Shown: positions 9,037-19,317 of the stretch, piece after piece | Numbering within the stretch: the first letter of the stretch is position 1 | Layout: each line of letters opens with the position of its first letter | NCBI RefSeq assembly: GCF_000001735.4 | Contig: NC_003071.7 | Location: forward strand, 6,565,151 to 6,629,150 | Direction of reading: 5' to 3' | Length of the DNA stretch: 64,000 nucleotides | Source: Arabidopsis thaliana | Lineage: Eukaryota; Streptophyta; Magnoliopsida; Brassicales; Brassicaceae | Made by a program: the position numbers and the translations under genes | Notes under the pieces: model-generated | Told to the model about the DNA's origin: nothing | Database searches by the model: none | Seen by the model: the letters and a program-made list of their open reading frames with translations, nothing else

Positions 9037-11889
9037 TTACTTGTAAAAGTTTGATAGTAATTTTAACAAACGAGAGTAATGACACGACACAATGAAGAAA
9101 ATATTAAAAAACCCAACAATATTCAATTCTTTGGAGATAAAGATATATCTAAATGCAGCAACACAAGTTGATTTGTTGTGACCCGACTGACCACACCTAC
9201 TGCATTTGTGTAATTTTGGTTTTGGCTGAGACCGTCCATGCTCCCAAACAGAAGGTATCCTCTTTTTCTTCCGTCTGCCACTAGGTACACGAGTAGAAGG
9301 TGGGAGACAAATAACTTCACTAATAGTTTCTGGAATCTCCCAATATTCCATATCACCATTTGGGTGAATGCTCTCTGAATATGCTTGACGCCACCTGTAA
9401 ATTACAGCGATGTAAACTGAGATTAAAACCACATAAACACAGATAAAACCATAAAAAGAGATATTAAAACATTTAAAAACGCCTGTAAAGTTGTGAAGAA
9501 TAGAGATAAAACCTGTAAGTAGAATGAAACTCATCAACAAACATGTTTTCGTTCAGATTGATATGGTTAGCAGAAGCAATTCCATGTGCGCAAGGAAATT
9601 TATCAATATCAAACATACAGCATGTGCAAGTCCTTTTGTCCAGATTAACCAAATGCGTTTTGGTATCTCCTTTTACCTCAAACTCTTCTTGATTAACTTG
9701 ACAAACCTCAAGCCATCGTGTTGAAGTATCATATGACGCTTTCATTTTCTTCCCTACATTTATAGTAACAGCAGACGGATGTTGACTACTCTCTTCACGT
9801 CGCTCATTAAACCATCTTGTCATAATAGATCTGATTGACTCAAATAGGCAAACAATCGGATACTCGCGGTTCTGTTTCAACAAGGCATTAACAGATTCAG
9901 CTAGATTAGATGTCATGATGTTGTACCGATTTGAAGGAGAATAAGCTCGAGACCATTTCCTAACATGTACCTCCCAAAGATATTGTGCTAACTTTTTATC
10001 ACTATTAGTGATTTCCCAGAACAAAGAATCAAATTCTGTCTTCGTGTAAACTCTAGAAGCCGCATAGTAAACTGGAATAAGTGAAGAACCTCTGAAATGG
10101 GTTTCCAAGTTTTTTTGCAAATGAAAAGTGCAAAGTCCATGATGAGCAAGTGGATAATTCCCTGAAAGTCCGCTTGCAATAGAAGCAGCTCGTTCAGACA
10201 CAAAAACTAAATCATTCTCATCAGGGATTATATTCAGCAAACACTTCAAAAACCAGTCCCATGACGCGTCATTTTCAGAGTCAACTATTGCAAAAGCAAT
10301 AGGATACAAATTAAAATTCCCATCCTGAGCTGAGGCACCAAGCAAAGTCCCTTTAAACTTTGATGTCAGATGGGCACCATCAATAGATATGACTTTTCTC
10401 ATCAACTTATAACCTCTAATTGATGCACCAAAAGCCAGAAACGCATACTTAAACTTATTAGCAGAATCTTTTTTGAAAAAAGTGATAGAACCTGGATTCG
10501 TCACTTGTACCCTGTGGAACCACCTCGGTAAAACCTCAAAACTATCATCAGGTAAACCCCTCGCAAGTTCTGCTGCATGTTCTTGAACTCTCCAAGCTTT
10601 CGAATAATTGATTCCAACTCCATGATCTTTTCTAAATATTTCTATCAGCTGTTTAGGTCTGAGGGGAAGTTTTCCTCCTTCAAAATGGTTACTTATCAAT
10701 CTTCCTAATGTCCTTGCAGATGCTTGACGATGACTAACATTCCTTAATGAAGAGTCACAACTGTGATGACTAACATACTTCCGAATAGCATAACTCTCGG
10801 ATCCACCAGCCCTAGTTGCACGTAGTCTCCAACTACAGTTTTCATCAATACAATGAAGAACATACCTCGTGAGATCTGATTTCACTGTATGAAACTCAAA
10901 GTTGTGCTTCACTGCAAACATCCGCAACGTGAATACCATTTCATCTTTGTCTTTGAAAATTTTTCCAATAAATAAAGAATCAGCATCACTTAGACCAGTT
11001 GAAAACGCATAACTAGAATACTGTTGATCAAGAATACTAGATGTTTCAGATACAAACGCCTCAATAATCCTAGAGGTTAACCTCGACTGCCAAAATAAAA
11101 AGCTTACCTCAAACATCAATCTATCTTAAATAATGATTGTACAAGGATTTTTAAAAGGGGTTTAAAAACGTTAATAATGATTTTACAAGATTTTTTAAAA
11201 GGATTATTACCTGAGTAGTAGATGCAGAATGAGAAGCAAAAGGATTTGAAGTCGTCTCAGCCTGTAATAAACTCAATCACTGACTTAATAATGATTTTAC
11301 AAGGATTTTTAAAAGGGGTTTAAAAACGTTAATAATGATTTTACAAGGATTTTTAAAAGGGGTTTAAAAACGTTAATAATGATTTTACAAGGATTTTTAA
11401 AACGATTAGTACCTGAGCATTAGGGACAGAATGAGAAACAAAAGGATTTGAAGTAGTCTCAGCCTATAATAAGCACAATCACTGACTTAATAATGATTTT
11501 ACAAGGATTTTTAAAATTATAACACAAGAAGGTTATTAAAAAACCTGCTCAACTGTCACAGAAATTTGCTCTACAGTCAAACATAACTGAAGCAATCCTC
11601 CACTCTGTGAGAATTTGTGCATAAAAGTTGCAAGCTGTCTATCGTTCCTAGTATAAAAAGGATGAGATTGTATGGTTGTAGACGTGGAGACTAACTTGTA
11701 ACTAAGCTTCAAAGAATTGGTTGAACTATCTATTTGAAAATCCTCTACAAGAATATCAACCAACGCGTGATAGGTAATGTGCTCATCAATGAGCACTAAA
11801 GAAGCTCCCAATTCAATGTCTAATTCAAATTCCCAAGTCATATTGTTTGTCAACTTCCACAAGCCACAAACAGAATACAATTCTAGCAT
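9037..11889 (-). pseudogene. MURA-type transposase, copy A (frame intact except at the C-terminus)
   Basis: Five exons on the minus strand: 11889-11545 (N-terminal, 115 residues), 11463-11413 and 11261-11211 (duplicated 17-residue exons), 11086-9513 and 9394 to about 9037. The large exon holds the MuDR-type DNA-binding region, the MULE transposase core (IDGAHLTSKFKG, CTFHLQKNLE) and a SWIM zinc finger (CTCCMFDIDKFPCAH). The last exon adds Arg/Lys-rich sequence and a zinc knuckle (CSRCGQSGHNKSTC). The position where MULE transposases usually carry SDR reads SER. A 1-bp deletion near 9156 relative to copy B removes the normal stop and adds a tail of unrelated residues. Otherwise the frame is open, so a near-normal protein is possible. 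Confidence 0.85.
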
Positions 11890-11959
11890 TATAACCTGAT
11901 AAGATAAATAACAACAAAATCAACACCCACAAAAACACTGTCACTACAGAGAGAAGCAA

Positions 11960-12330
11960 GGTTTATAAATCGTTTTAAAGAGTAAGTAAGTAGCATAGAA
12001 TAATTTACAAGGGATTTTAAAAGCTTTGAAAAGTGGTTAACATGGTTTACAAATCGTTTTAAAGAGTAAGTAAGTAGCATAGAATAATTTACAAGGGATT
12101 TTAAAAGCTTTGAAAAGTGGTTAACATGGTTTACAAATTGTTTTAAAGCGTAAGTAAGTAGCATAGAATAATTTACAAGGGATTTTAAAAGCTTTGAAAA
12201 TTGGTTAACATGGTTTACAAATCGTTTTAAAGCGTAAGTAGCATAGAATAATTTACAAGGGATTTTAAAAACTTTGAAAAGTGGTTAACATGCTTTACAA
12301 ATCGTTTTAAAGCGTAAGTGGCATAGATCT
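11960..12330. repeat. 84-bp tandem motif array in the transposase leader (copy A)
   Basis: Units starting TAATTTACAAGGGATTTT begin at 12001, 12085 and 12169 (84-bp period), with a shorter fourth at about 12249. Each unit holds one TTTACAAGGG motif and one TTTACAAATCG motif. The array lies just upstream of the transposase start on the minus strand, where promoter or 5' UTR is expected. Copy B has about one more unit. Confidence 0.9.
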
Positions 12331-12859
12331 ATCACGAAAGCATATGCAAAAGAGGTAAACACTAAATCAGAACCAAAATCTATTACGAAATAGTATAACG
12401 AATTCACATAAGCAAATCTATCACGAAACAGTATAACGAATTCAAAAGGATTTTAGAACAGTATAACGAATGTACAAGGATTTTAGAAACAAATTCAATC
12501 ATCAAATCTCAAACAAAATTCAAATTCGAAGCTGAAGCAAATGTCAAACTGTCGATTGAATCAGGATTTAAATAACGAGTTCACATAATCAACAACAAAA
12601 ATCGAATAAACCAATTCGAAAACGAAGATTTAAGCTAACATTATAAAATCAAACCTGGGAAACGCAAGAGATTCGACGGCGACACACAGCTCTACTTACG
12701 ACGGCGAAGATGGGTTTTCACTGCGAGTAAACTCATTATTTCTGACGGCATGGGATTCAACGGCATTCACAATTTCCGATGGAGGAAGAAGAGAGAGAGT
12801 GAAGAAATGAATTAGGTCTATGGGTCGCTAATTAAGGGTAATTTGGGGAGAAAAATAGG

Positions 12860-12944
12860 AAAGCTAAAGCATGATTGTTTCAATTTTAGGACTGTAACTT
12901 TTTTAGTGCCTTTAACAATTTCTTACAGCCCAACCAATCATAAC
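12860..12944. mobile_element. Right half of the split hAT-like MITE
   Basis: It ends in CCAACCAATCATAAC, the inverse of the GTGATTGGTT end at 945, with CTGTAAC and TTACAG words inside. It directly follows the truncated right end of VANDAL copy A. The following stretch, 12945-13279, is AT-rich and holds no visible gene. Confidence 0.5.
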
Positions 12945-13801
12945 CTTAAGTTAATTTTTACAAAAAATAATTATTAAAGTTACCTTAGTATTTATAACGA
13001 AAAATTTTATAAGACTCAATTTATCCATTAATTTTTGCGAAACCACGAATTCGAAAGCCACTTTATAGGTTTTAGGTAAAAAAAATTTCACTTTTCTTGT
13101 TTGTTGTAACAGTTCTAAACTTTAAAGGTTTGAAGTGTAAGTGATTGTTACATTGAATAATTTTATTGGATTTTTCCCTTATTACATATCTACTATTTGG
13201 GATTACACCTCTACATTTGTCATTATCTTCTTATCATGTACTAGAGATCCGTAAGAAAAAAAAAAAGAAGAACAAAAAAATGGGTAAAAGAGCTCTCACC
13301 TTTTCCAAAAACATGTAAAAAAACCTTGACTTTTTAGTGGGTTTATAAACCCTAATCTTTTTAAAAATGGTAAATTAACACCTAAAATTATTAAAATGAA
13401 TTTAAGTAAGACAAAATATTATAAAAATATAGAAATAAATAAAAGTAATTTGGTTTAAGATTTGTTTTTCTAAATTCTGTTTTACAATTTATTGTTTTCC
13501 AATTTAAGTTTTTTTAAAGTCTTGATGTTAAATAATTACATGAAATTATGATTTCAAATCTATTTGAGATATAGAAAAACGGTTTCATTATCAGTAAATT
13601 GTTGGTTATGTAAACAATTTAATTTTAGCCCAGAAAATTGGTGGGAAATTTGCAAAATTATCCTTTTTTTACTACCCTTTTGCAACAATACCCTTTTATA
13701 TTGTTCATTTTTTAAAATATCCCTTCCCTTGAACAGAACGACCAAATTACCCTCATCTAATAAGAACATGTAATTGGAAACTGAAAGTTTTCCGCCAAAT
13801 T

Positions 13802-13902
13802 TTTGGCGCCAAAATTTATTTTTCCCGCCAAAAAAAAATTTCCGCCAAACTTTTTTTCCCGCCAAAAAAAAAAATTCTCGCCAAAAAAAATTTCCCGCCA
13901 AA
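13802..13902. promoter_or_regulatory. Cluster of E2F-type sites, left side of copy C
   Basis: TTTCCCGCCAAA, the reverse complement of the canonical E2F site TTTGGCGGGAAA, occurs exactly at 13821-13832, 13855-13866 and 13891-13902. A palindromic TTTGGCGCCAAA lies at 13802-13813, and near-matches occur between. E2F binding sites are known to be amplified inside Brassicaceae transposons. Whether E2F binds here is inference. Confidence 0.6.
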
Positions 13903-13934
13903 TTTTTTTCTCGTAAATGTTTTTTCCCAGGCAA

Positions 13935-14423
13935 AAAAATGCTTTTAAAAATCCTTGAAATTTTTTAAAAAACTCTTTTAAAAAACCTTGTAAAGTTTTT
14001 AAAAAGCTTTGGTAGTTGCTAAAAACTCTTGTAAATCATTTTAAAACCTCTTAAAACTTTTATAAAGTCTTTAAAAACATAGGTAAATTAAAACCCTTTT
14101 TTAAACCTTTGTAAATCATTTTAAGACTTTTTACAATAGTTTTACAAGATTTACAATCGTTTTTTAAGCATAAGTAAGTGGCATTGAATGATTTATAAGG
14201 GATTTTAAAAGCTTATAAAAGGGTAAAACATGATTTACAATCATTTTAAAGCATAAGTAAGTGACATAAAATGATTTACAATGGATTTAAAAAGGGTTAG
14301 CATGGTTTACAATCGTTTTTAGCATAAGTAAGTGGCATTGAATGATTTACAAGGGATTTTAAAAGCTTATAAAATGGTAAAATATGATTTACAATCGTTT
14401 TTAAAGCATAAGTAAGTGGCATA
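13935..14423. repeat. Motif array with an orientation switch, left arm of copy C
   Basis: From 13935 to about 14145 the units are in reverse orientation (AACTCTTGTAAATCATTTTAAAA-like). From about 14150 they switch to forward orientation (TTTACAATCGTTTTTTAAGC, TTTACAAGGGATTTTAAAAG). The hAT insertion interrupts a forward unit. No coding sequence is present. Confidence 0.8.
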
Positions 14424-14937
14424 TAGGGGTGTCAAACGGACTGGCCCGCGACCAAACGGGCTGTCCGCGATGGGCCATTCTTCTTTCCAGTCCATAACGG
14501 GCCGGCCCGCTAACGACCGCGGGCGACAAAACGAAGCCCATACCCGCCCCGCATTGCCCATTGGTCTAACGGGCCGGCCCGCGGGCTATGACATATGCAG
14601 AGCTAATCATTCTTCTAGTTTCTCCTTTCCCTACAAAACCTGTGCAGCCACATATCTCTTTATACAAACAGAACCACAAATACGTAATCATCAAAGGACA
14701 ATGAAAAAAAGAGAAATTTAGAAGAAGAGAAGCATACATATTGATGGACAAAGGTGTGGAGGAGCTGCGATTCTTGCCTTTGTCTTTGGATTCTTGTATC
14801 ATATTGTATCACAGCAATTAGAACAATGATTCAGACAATAAAACTAAGCTTATCAAAGAAGCACAAAAAGATAAATTGATATTACCGTGAGTTGATATCT
14901 CATTGTAGAAATCCTCCATGTTCTCAGCTGTAAGTTT

Positions 14938-15072
14938 TACTTCATTGTAAACTTCAAGATATGAGCAAGTCACTTCAAACTCATCTAAGCTCTTGTCACT
15001 CTTGATCATATCAAATATGGTGTTCAAGCAGAGAACCATCAATCCATGATGACTCCGAGTTCCAACCAAAAC
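14938..15072 (-). pseudogene. Captured kinesin-8-like motor-domain fragment
   Basis: The minus-strand translation gives [20 protein letters not shown], then [25 protein letters not shown]. This is the central kinesin motor region around the conserved SYLEVYNE motif. It closely resembles what I recall of an Arabidopsis kinesin-8 (AT3G49650, from memory). An acceptor-like CAG precedes the fragment at 15073-15075, so it looks like a captured exon. It has no P-loop, switch II or coiled coil and cannot be a working motor. Downstream minus-strand codons ([15 protein letters not shown], about 14880-14930) follow a possible splice acceptor and I could not identify them. Confidence 0.7.
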
Positions 15073-15497
15073 CTGAACAGAAACAAAACCTGTTTCCTGA
15101 TTAAAGTGCCACAAAGAAGCTGTTCTACTTAAAAAGTTATTGTAATTGGCAAAACTTGAACAGAAACAAAAAGTCAAACTGAAACTGAAAATAAAATTAA
15201 AACTGAAAGTCTGAAACATAAACAAAATCCAAACTAAAACTGAAACATAAACTCCAACTTTTAAGTTGGAACATTTAACTCAAGTACTCAAACTGAAACA
15301 TTAAACTAAAGTCATAAACTGAATTTCAAAGCTGAAAACATGAATCTCCAACTCAAGTTGTCTCTTCATCAATATTAAGCTTCATCGTCAACAATTGACT
15401 CATAAGTAGGCACTTTCTCATCTTCAAGTTCAACATATACTTCAGCCTCCTCTATATATGTCCCATAAAAATAACAAAATCAATGCATGATTTATAA

Positions 15498-16662
15498 TTA
15501 TGTAAGCACAAAAATTATGAAAATTATTTGCTTACCATTTTCATATGCTTCAAAACCTTTTAACCAATTGCGGGTGCATATTAGTGCTTGAACATGTTTC
15601 GGTAGAAGACGACTTCTATACTTGTTCAAAACTCTAGCTCCAATACTAAAAGAGGATTCAGAGGCTACTGTTGTGATTGGAATACTAAGGATGTCACAAG
15701 CCATGGACGCCAATGCACCATAGCGTTGAGTGTTATCTTTCCAATAGTTCAAAATATCCCAACTCTCAAAATTGTTTGTGTCCAATGGTGGTTCATCTAG
15801 ATACATATCCAAAGAAGACTTTCCACTACTAACAACAGTTTCTTTGCGGAAGGCAAAAAAATCCTACGAGATTATACATCAATTTCAGCCAAAAAAACAC
15901 TAAAGAAACAATTACTAAAACCACACTAAAAATTGGAATAAATGTTTGATTACGTACTTTATAATTGCCAAAACACTTCTTTTGTTCTGCATTCTTCTCA
16001 CTTTGCTGATTGGTTTCACGTGTCTCTGTAGACGATGACGTGAAAATGGACTTGTTCTCATATGATTCAAACAAAGTCTTCAGCTTAGTACGTAAATCAT
16101 CAATCTTTATCTTAGCATCACTCTTACCCAGCTTTGCAAAACAAAAGTCTACAAGTGTTAGCTTGAACCGTGGATCAAACACCGTAGCCATTGCAAAGAC
16201 ATCACCAATTTCTTCCCAATACTTATCAAATCTTTCTCTCATTGGGATAATCATTTTTCTGATGATTTCATCTTGATTACTCGTATTTGATACCAACCAG
16301 TCATTGATCTTCCAAACTTGCATGAATTACAAGTTTGAAGTTGGATATGAAGAACCAGAAATCAGATTAGTGATCACATCAAAAGGCTCTAAAAATTCAC
16401 ACACTTGCTTCAATCGATGCCATTCTTCTTCTGTAGGGAGAAAATTGTAGTTTCTCGCATCAATGACTTTGAGATTAGTAAAGGCAGCTCGATACTTGAG
16501 AGCTCTATCAAGCATCTTGTATGTTGAATTCCACCTAGTTGCCACATCCAAAATCAAACCCGACTTAATCTTTATACCAACAGCTTCCACACATTTTGCA
16601 AACAATTTCTCACGTTTTTCAGAAGCTTGCACAAATTTGATACTCTCTCTTATCTTATGCAA
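15498..16662 (-). pseudogene. hAT transposase, C-terminal half only
   Basis: Minus-strand segments 16662-16330, 16326 to about 15955 and about 15870-15498 read in order as a plant hAT (Ac/Tam3-like) transposase. They include IRESIKFVQASEKREKLF, DVATRWNSTYKML and VFDPRFKL, a Lys-rich linker, then the hATC dimerisation domain ([30 protein letters not shown]). An intron with a GTACGT donor separates the last two segments. A TAA at 16327-16329 breaks the frame where a Tyr codon is expected. The N-terminal BED zinc finger and the first catalytic part are missing, so the gene is dead. Confidence 0.88.
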
Positions 16663-18205
16663 CGTCTGACATTAAGTTTTATGTCTGACAACGTCTGGTA
16701 AAAAACATTACAAAAAGTTTTATGACATTAAGTCAATTATAAGACAATTTTATTGTAGATGATACAGAGAGTTTGATGACATAAAGAGAGCTTAGAGGTT
16801 TAATAGGGTAATTCTTAACACATGGTTATGAGATTAAGTAATACCAACCTTTGACCAAGAGTAGATAACAGAATAAGACACGAAATTCAATCCAAAAAGT
16901 TGTTTAAAGTTGCAGAAAGTCCCATAAAAGATAATCAATGCAAAGAATAAAGTCGATTCAAAAACAATGTGGCTAATGAAAACATATGAAGCTTAAGCAC
17001 GACACTAAGCAACATATATATGAAAGTGAAGCTTCATTAACAAGACACAAAGATACCTACTACACAGGGCATAATCCCAAAACTAGATGTTGTATACAAC
17101 TACAATTCTCGTCTTCTAAAAGGAAACACACAGAGAAATGCATGAAAGAGTTTGGAATTAGTACCTTCTCTTTGACAGCTTCTCCCTATCTGAAATTTGT
17201 TGCTGTTTCTGAGACGAGCTAGTGGCTGAATCTATTCATACCAGCATATATTGGGTTCTTGCTCCATCTTTTTGCCTTCTGCAACTGCAAACAAAAACAA
17301 GAAACAACTGCATATATGAATCAAATATCAAAGACCTGTTAGTCAATTTCTGATTTTGCATAATAAAGCAGAACTGTAACTTGCTAAGCTCATTAGTTCT
17401 CGATCACAAGCTAATCATGTGTTTCCTAGTAGTCCAGACATCAACAAACATAACTGAGAAGAAGAAAATCGAAGCAAGACCATGAGTTGGTCAACTCGAT
17501 GAAAAGAAAATTTTGCTGCTTGTGGCGACAAAGCATCATTAGAGACAACAATAAACTCAAATCAAAGCTTAAACCCGATTCGATGATCCTTAAATTCCAC
17601 GGAACCAAAGAGAGTATCAACTTGTTTTCTCGTTAAAAATCATGATCAGTTTTGAGTTAAAAAAAAATCAGAACAGTCACAATCAAACTACATGATAATC
17701 ATAGAGCAGTCAAACAAATAAGGAATACAAAATTTCATATGATTAATAACCAAAAATCAAACCGATTAGCAGAAATTTCATCGAAGAAGAAGGTAAGTAG
17801 TACCTGCGATGATGGAGGAAACCATTAACGAAGAGTGAAGATACCCATGGTGGAGGAAGAAGAGGCTTGAATAGGAGCCGCCATTAACAAACACGTTGAT
17901 TGAAGAAAGAAGGAGACTTTGGTTTTTGACGACGAAGAAGAAACGATGGTGAATTGGTGATGCCATCACCATATCAAAATTCATCAACGATTCACCGTAA
18001 GTCGTAACGGTGCTAAAGAAGACGTTGCGGGTCAACCCGCAAATCCGCGGTCAAAAATGGGTCGGGCTTCTTTCAACCGCGATCCAAACGGACCATGACC
18101 GTGAGGCCCGCATTTTTTTGGGCTTTATTAAATGTGCCCGTACCCGCCCCGTTGCATCCCTATACAGGCCTGGCCCGCGGGCTTCAAGCCCGATTGACAC
18201 CCCTA
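16663..18205. other. Non-coding remainder of the hAT element
   Basis: I see no recognisable coding sequence. The 5' half of the transposase should lie here if complete and is absent. Short open stretches are not supported by motifs or composition. The last roughly 200 bases are the GC-rich subterminal region. Confidence 0.5.
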
Positions 18206-19160
18206 GTGGCATAGAATGATTTACAAGGATTTTTAAAAAGGGTTAGCATGGTTTACAATCTTTTTTTAAGTATAAGTAAGTGGTATTGGAATGATTTACA
18301 GGAGATTTTAAAAGCTTATAAAAGGGTAAAACATGATTTACAATCGTTTTTAAAGCATAAGTAAGTGGCATAGAATGATTTACAAGGGATTTTAAAAGTG
18401 TTTGTATGGTTTACAATCGTTTTAAAGCATAAGTATGTGACATTGAATGATTTACAAGGGATTTTAAAAGGGGTTAACCTAATTTACAATCGTTTTTAAA
18501 GCATAAGTAAGTGTCAAAGAATGATTTACAAGGGATTTTAAAAAAGTTTTGCATGGTTTACAATCGTTTTAAAAAAATAAGTAAGTGGTATAGAATGATT
18601 TACAAGGATTTTAAAAACGTATAAAAGGGTAAAACATGATTTACAAGAGTTTTTAAAGAGTTTTAAAAGGATTTACAAGGATTTTAAACCTTTGTAAATC
18701 CTTTTAAAACTCTTATAAAATCTTTACAAACATTTTTTAACTCTTAGAAAAAGAATTGTAAGTATTTAAAACATTTACAACTCTTTTTGAACCATTTTAA
18801 AACTCTTGTGAACCTTTACAAAAGGTTTTAAAAAGATTTACAAGAGTTTTTAAAGGGTTTTCATATAATTTCTTTTAAAATCTTTTAAAAACTCTTGTAC
18901 ATCTTTTAAAACCCTTTAAAAATCCCTTGTAAATCTTTTAAAACACTTTTAAACCCTTTAAAAATCTTTAAAAAACTCTTGTATTTCTTTTAAAGCCCTT
19001 TAATATCCCTTATAAATCTTTTAAAACACTTTTAAAATCTCTTGTAAATCTTTTAAACCCTTTTAAAATCTATTGTAAATCTTTTAAACCCTTTTAAAAT
19101 CTATTGTAAATCTTTTAAATATTTTAAAACCCTTTTAAAATCTCTTGTAAATCTATTTCC
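18206..19160. repeat. Motif array with a second orientation switch, right arm of copy C
   Basis: Forward units (TTTACAAGGGATTTTAAAAG, TTTACAATCGTTTTAAAGC) continue from the hAT junction to about 18685. There a short palindrome (AAAAGGATTTACAAGG followed by CCTTTGTAAATCCTTTT) marks the change to reverse units, which run to 19160. Together with the left arm this gives outer reverse blocks around a forward core. Confidence 0.8.
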
Positions 19161-19204
19161 TGCCAAAAAAAATTTTACGGAAAAAATGTTTTCGAATTTT
19201 GTTT

Positions 19205-19317
19205 TTGGCGGAAATTTTTTTTTCGAAATTTTTTGGCGGGAAAATTTTGGCTGGAAAAATGTTTTTGAAAAAACATTTTGGCGGGAAATTTTTTTTCCGA
19301 AATTTTTTGGCGGGAAA
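19205..19317. promoter_or_regulatory. Cluster of E2F-type sites, right side of copy C
   Basis: TTTGGCGGGAAA occurs exactly at 19232-19243, 19277-19288 and 19306-19317, with a near-match TTTGGCGGAAAT near 19205. The cluster is the inverted counterpart of the block at 13802-13902, so the sites form a subterminal inverted arrangement. Confidence 0.6.

Larger units (their letters stand above)
1058..12859. mobile_element. VANDAL-type Mutator-like element, copy A (internally deleted, right end lost)
   Basis: The left terminus GGGAGATTTGCAAAA followed by several CCCTT-type words matches the left ends of copies B (27220) and C (13643). Gene order is DUF1985-Ulp1 (+), remnant DUF1985-J-domain (+), transposase (-), the same as copy B. 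Homology to copy B stops near 12859, inside TTGGGGAGAAAA, about 90 bases short of the right terminus seen in copy B. The right end is therefore missing and no target duplication can be recognised. Relative to copy B there is also a 3.3-3.6 kb internal deletion with breakpoint at GAAGAT (near 7470). Long perfect tracts shared with copy B point to a recent common origin. Terminal inverted repeats are absent, as in non-TIR MULEs. Confidence 0.85.
14424..18205 (-). mobile_element. hAT element (deletion derivative) with a captured kinesin fragment
   Basis: The termini are TAGGGGTGTCAA and TTGACACCCCTA, a perfect 12-bp inverted repeat extending imperfectly to 16 bp. It is flanked by perfect 8-bp duplications GTGGCATA at 14416-14423 and 18206-18213, diagnostic of hAT insertion into copy C. 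Subterminal regions are rich in GGCCCGC/GCGGGCC words. Inside, on the minus strand, are the C-terminal half of a hAT transposase and a fragment resembling a kinesin motor domain. The length of 3782 bp and the missing N-terminal transposase half make it non-autonomous. Confidence 0.92.

Noticed and set aside
13560..13968. Lys/Phe-rich open frames around 13560-13968 and 19153-19425
   Set aside because: They follow from the GGCGGGAAA and poly-A/T blocks of copy C and have no domain.
14938..15072. Functional kinesin gene
   Set aside because: Only one motor fragment is present, inside a hAT element, with no P-loop or further exons.
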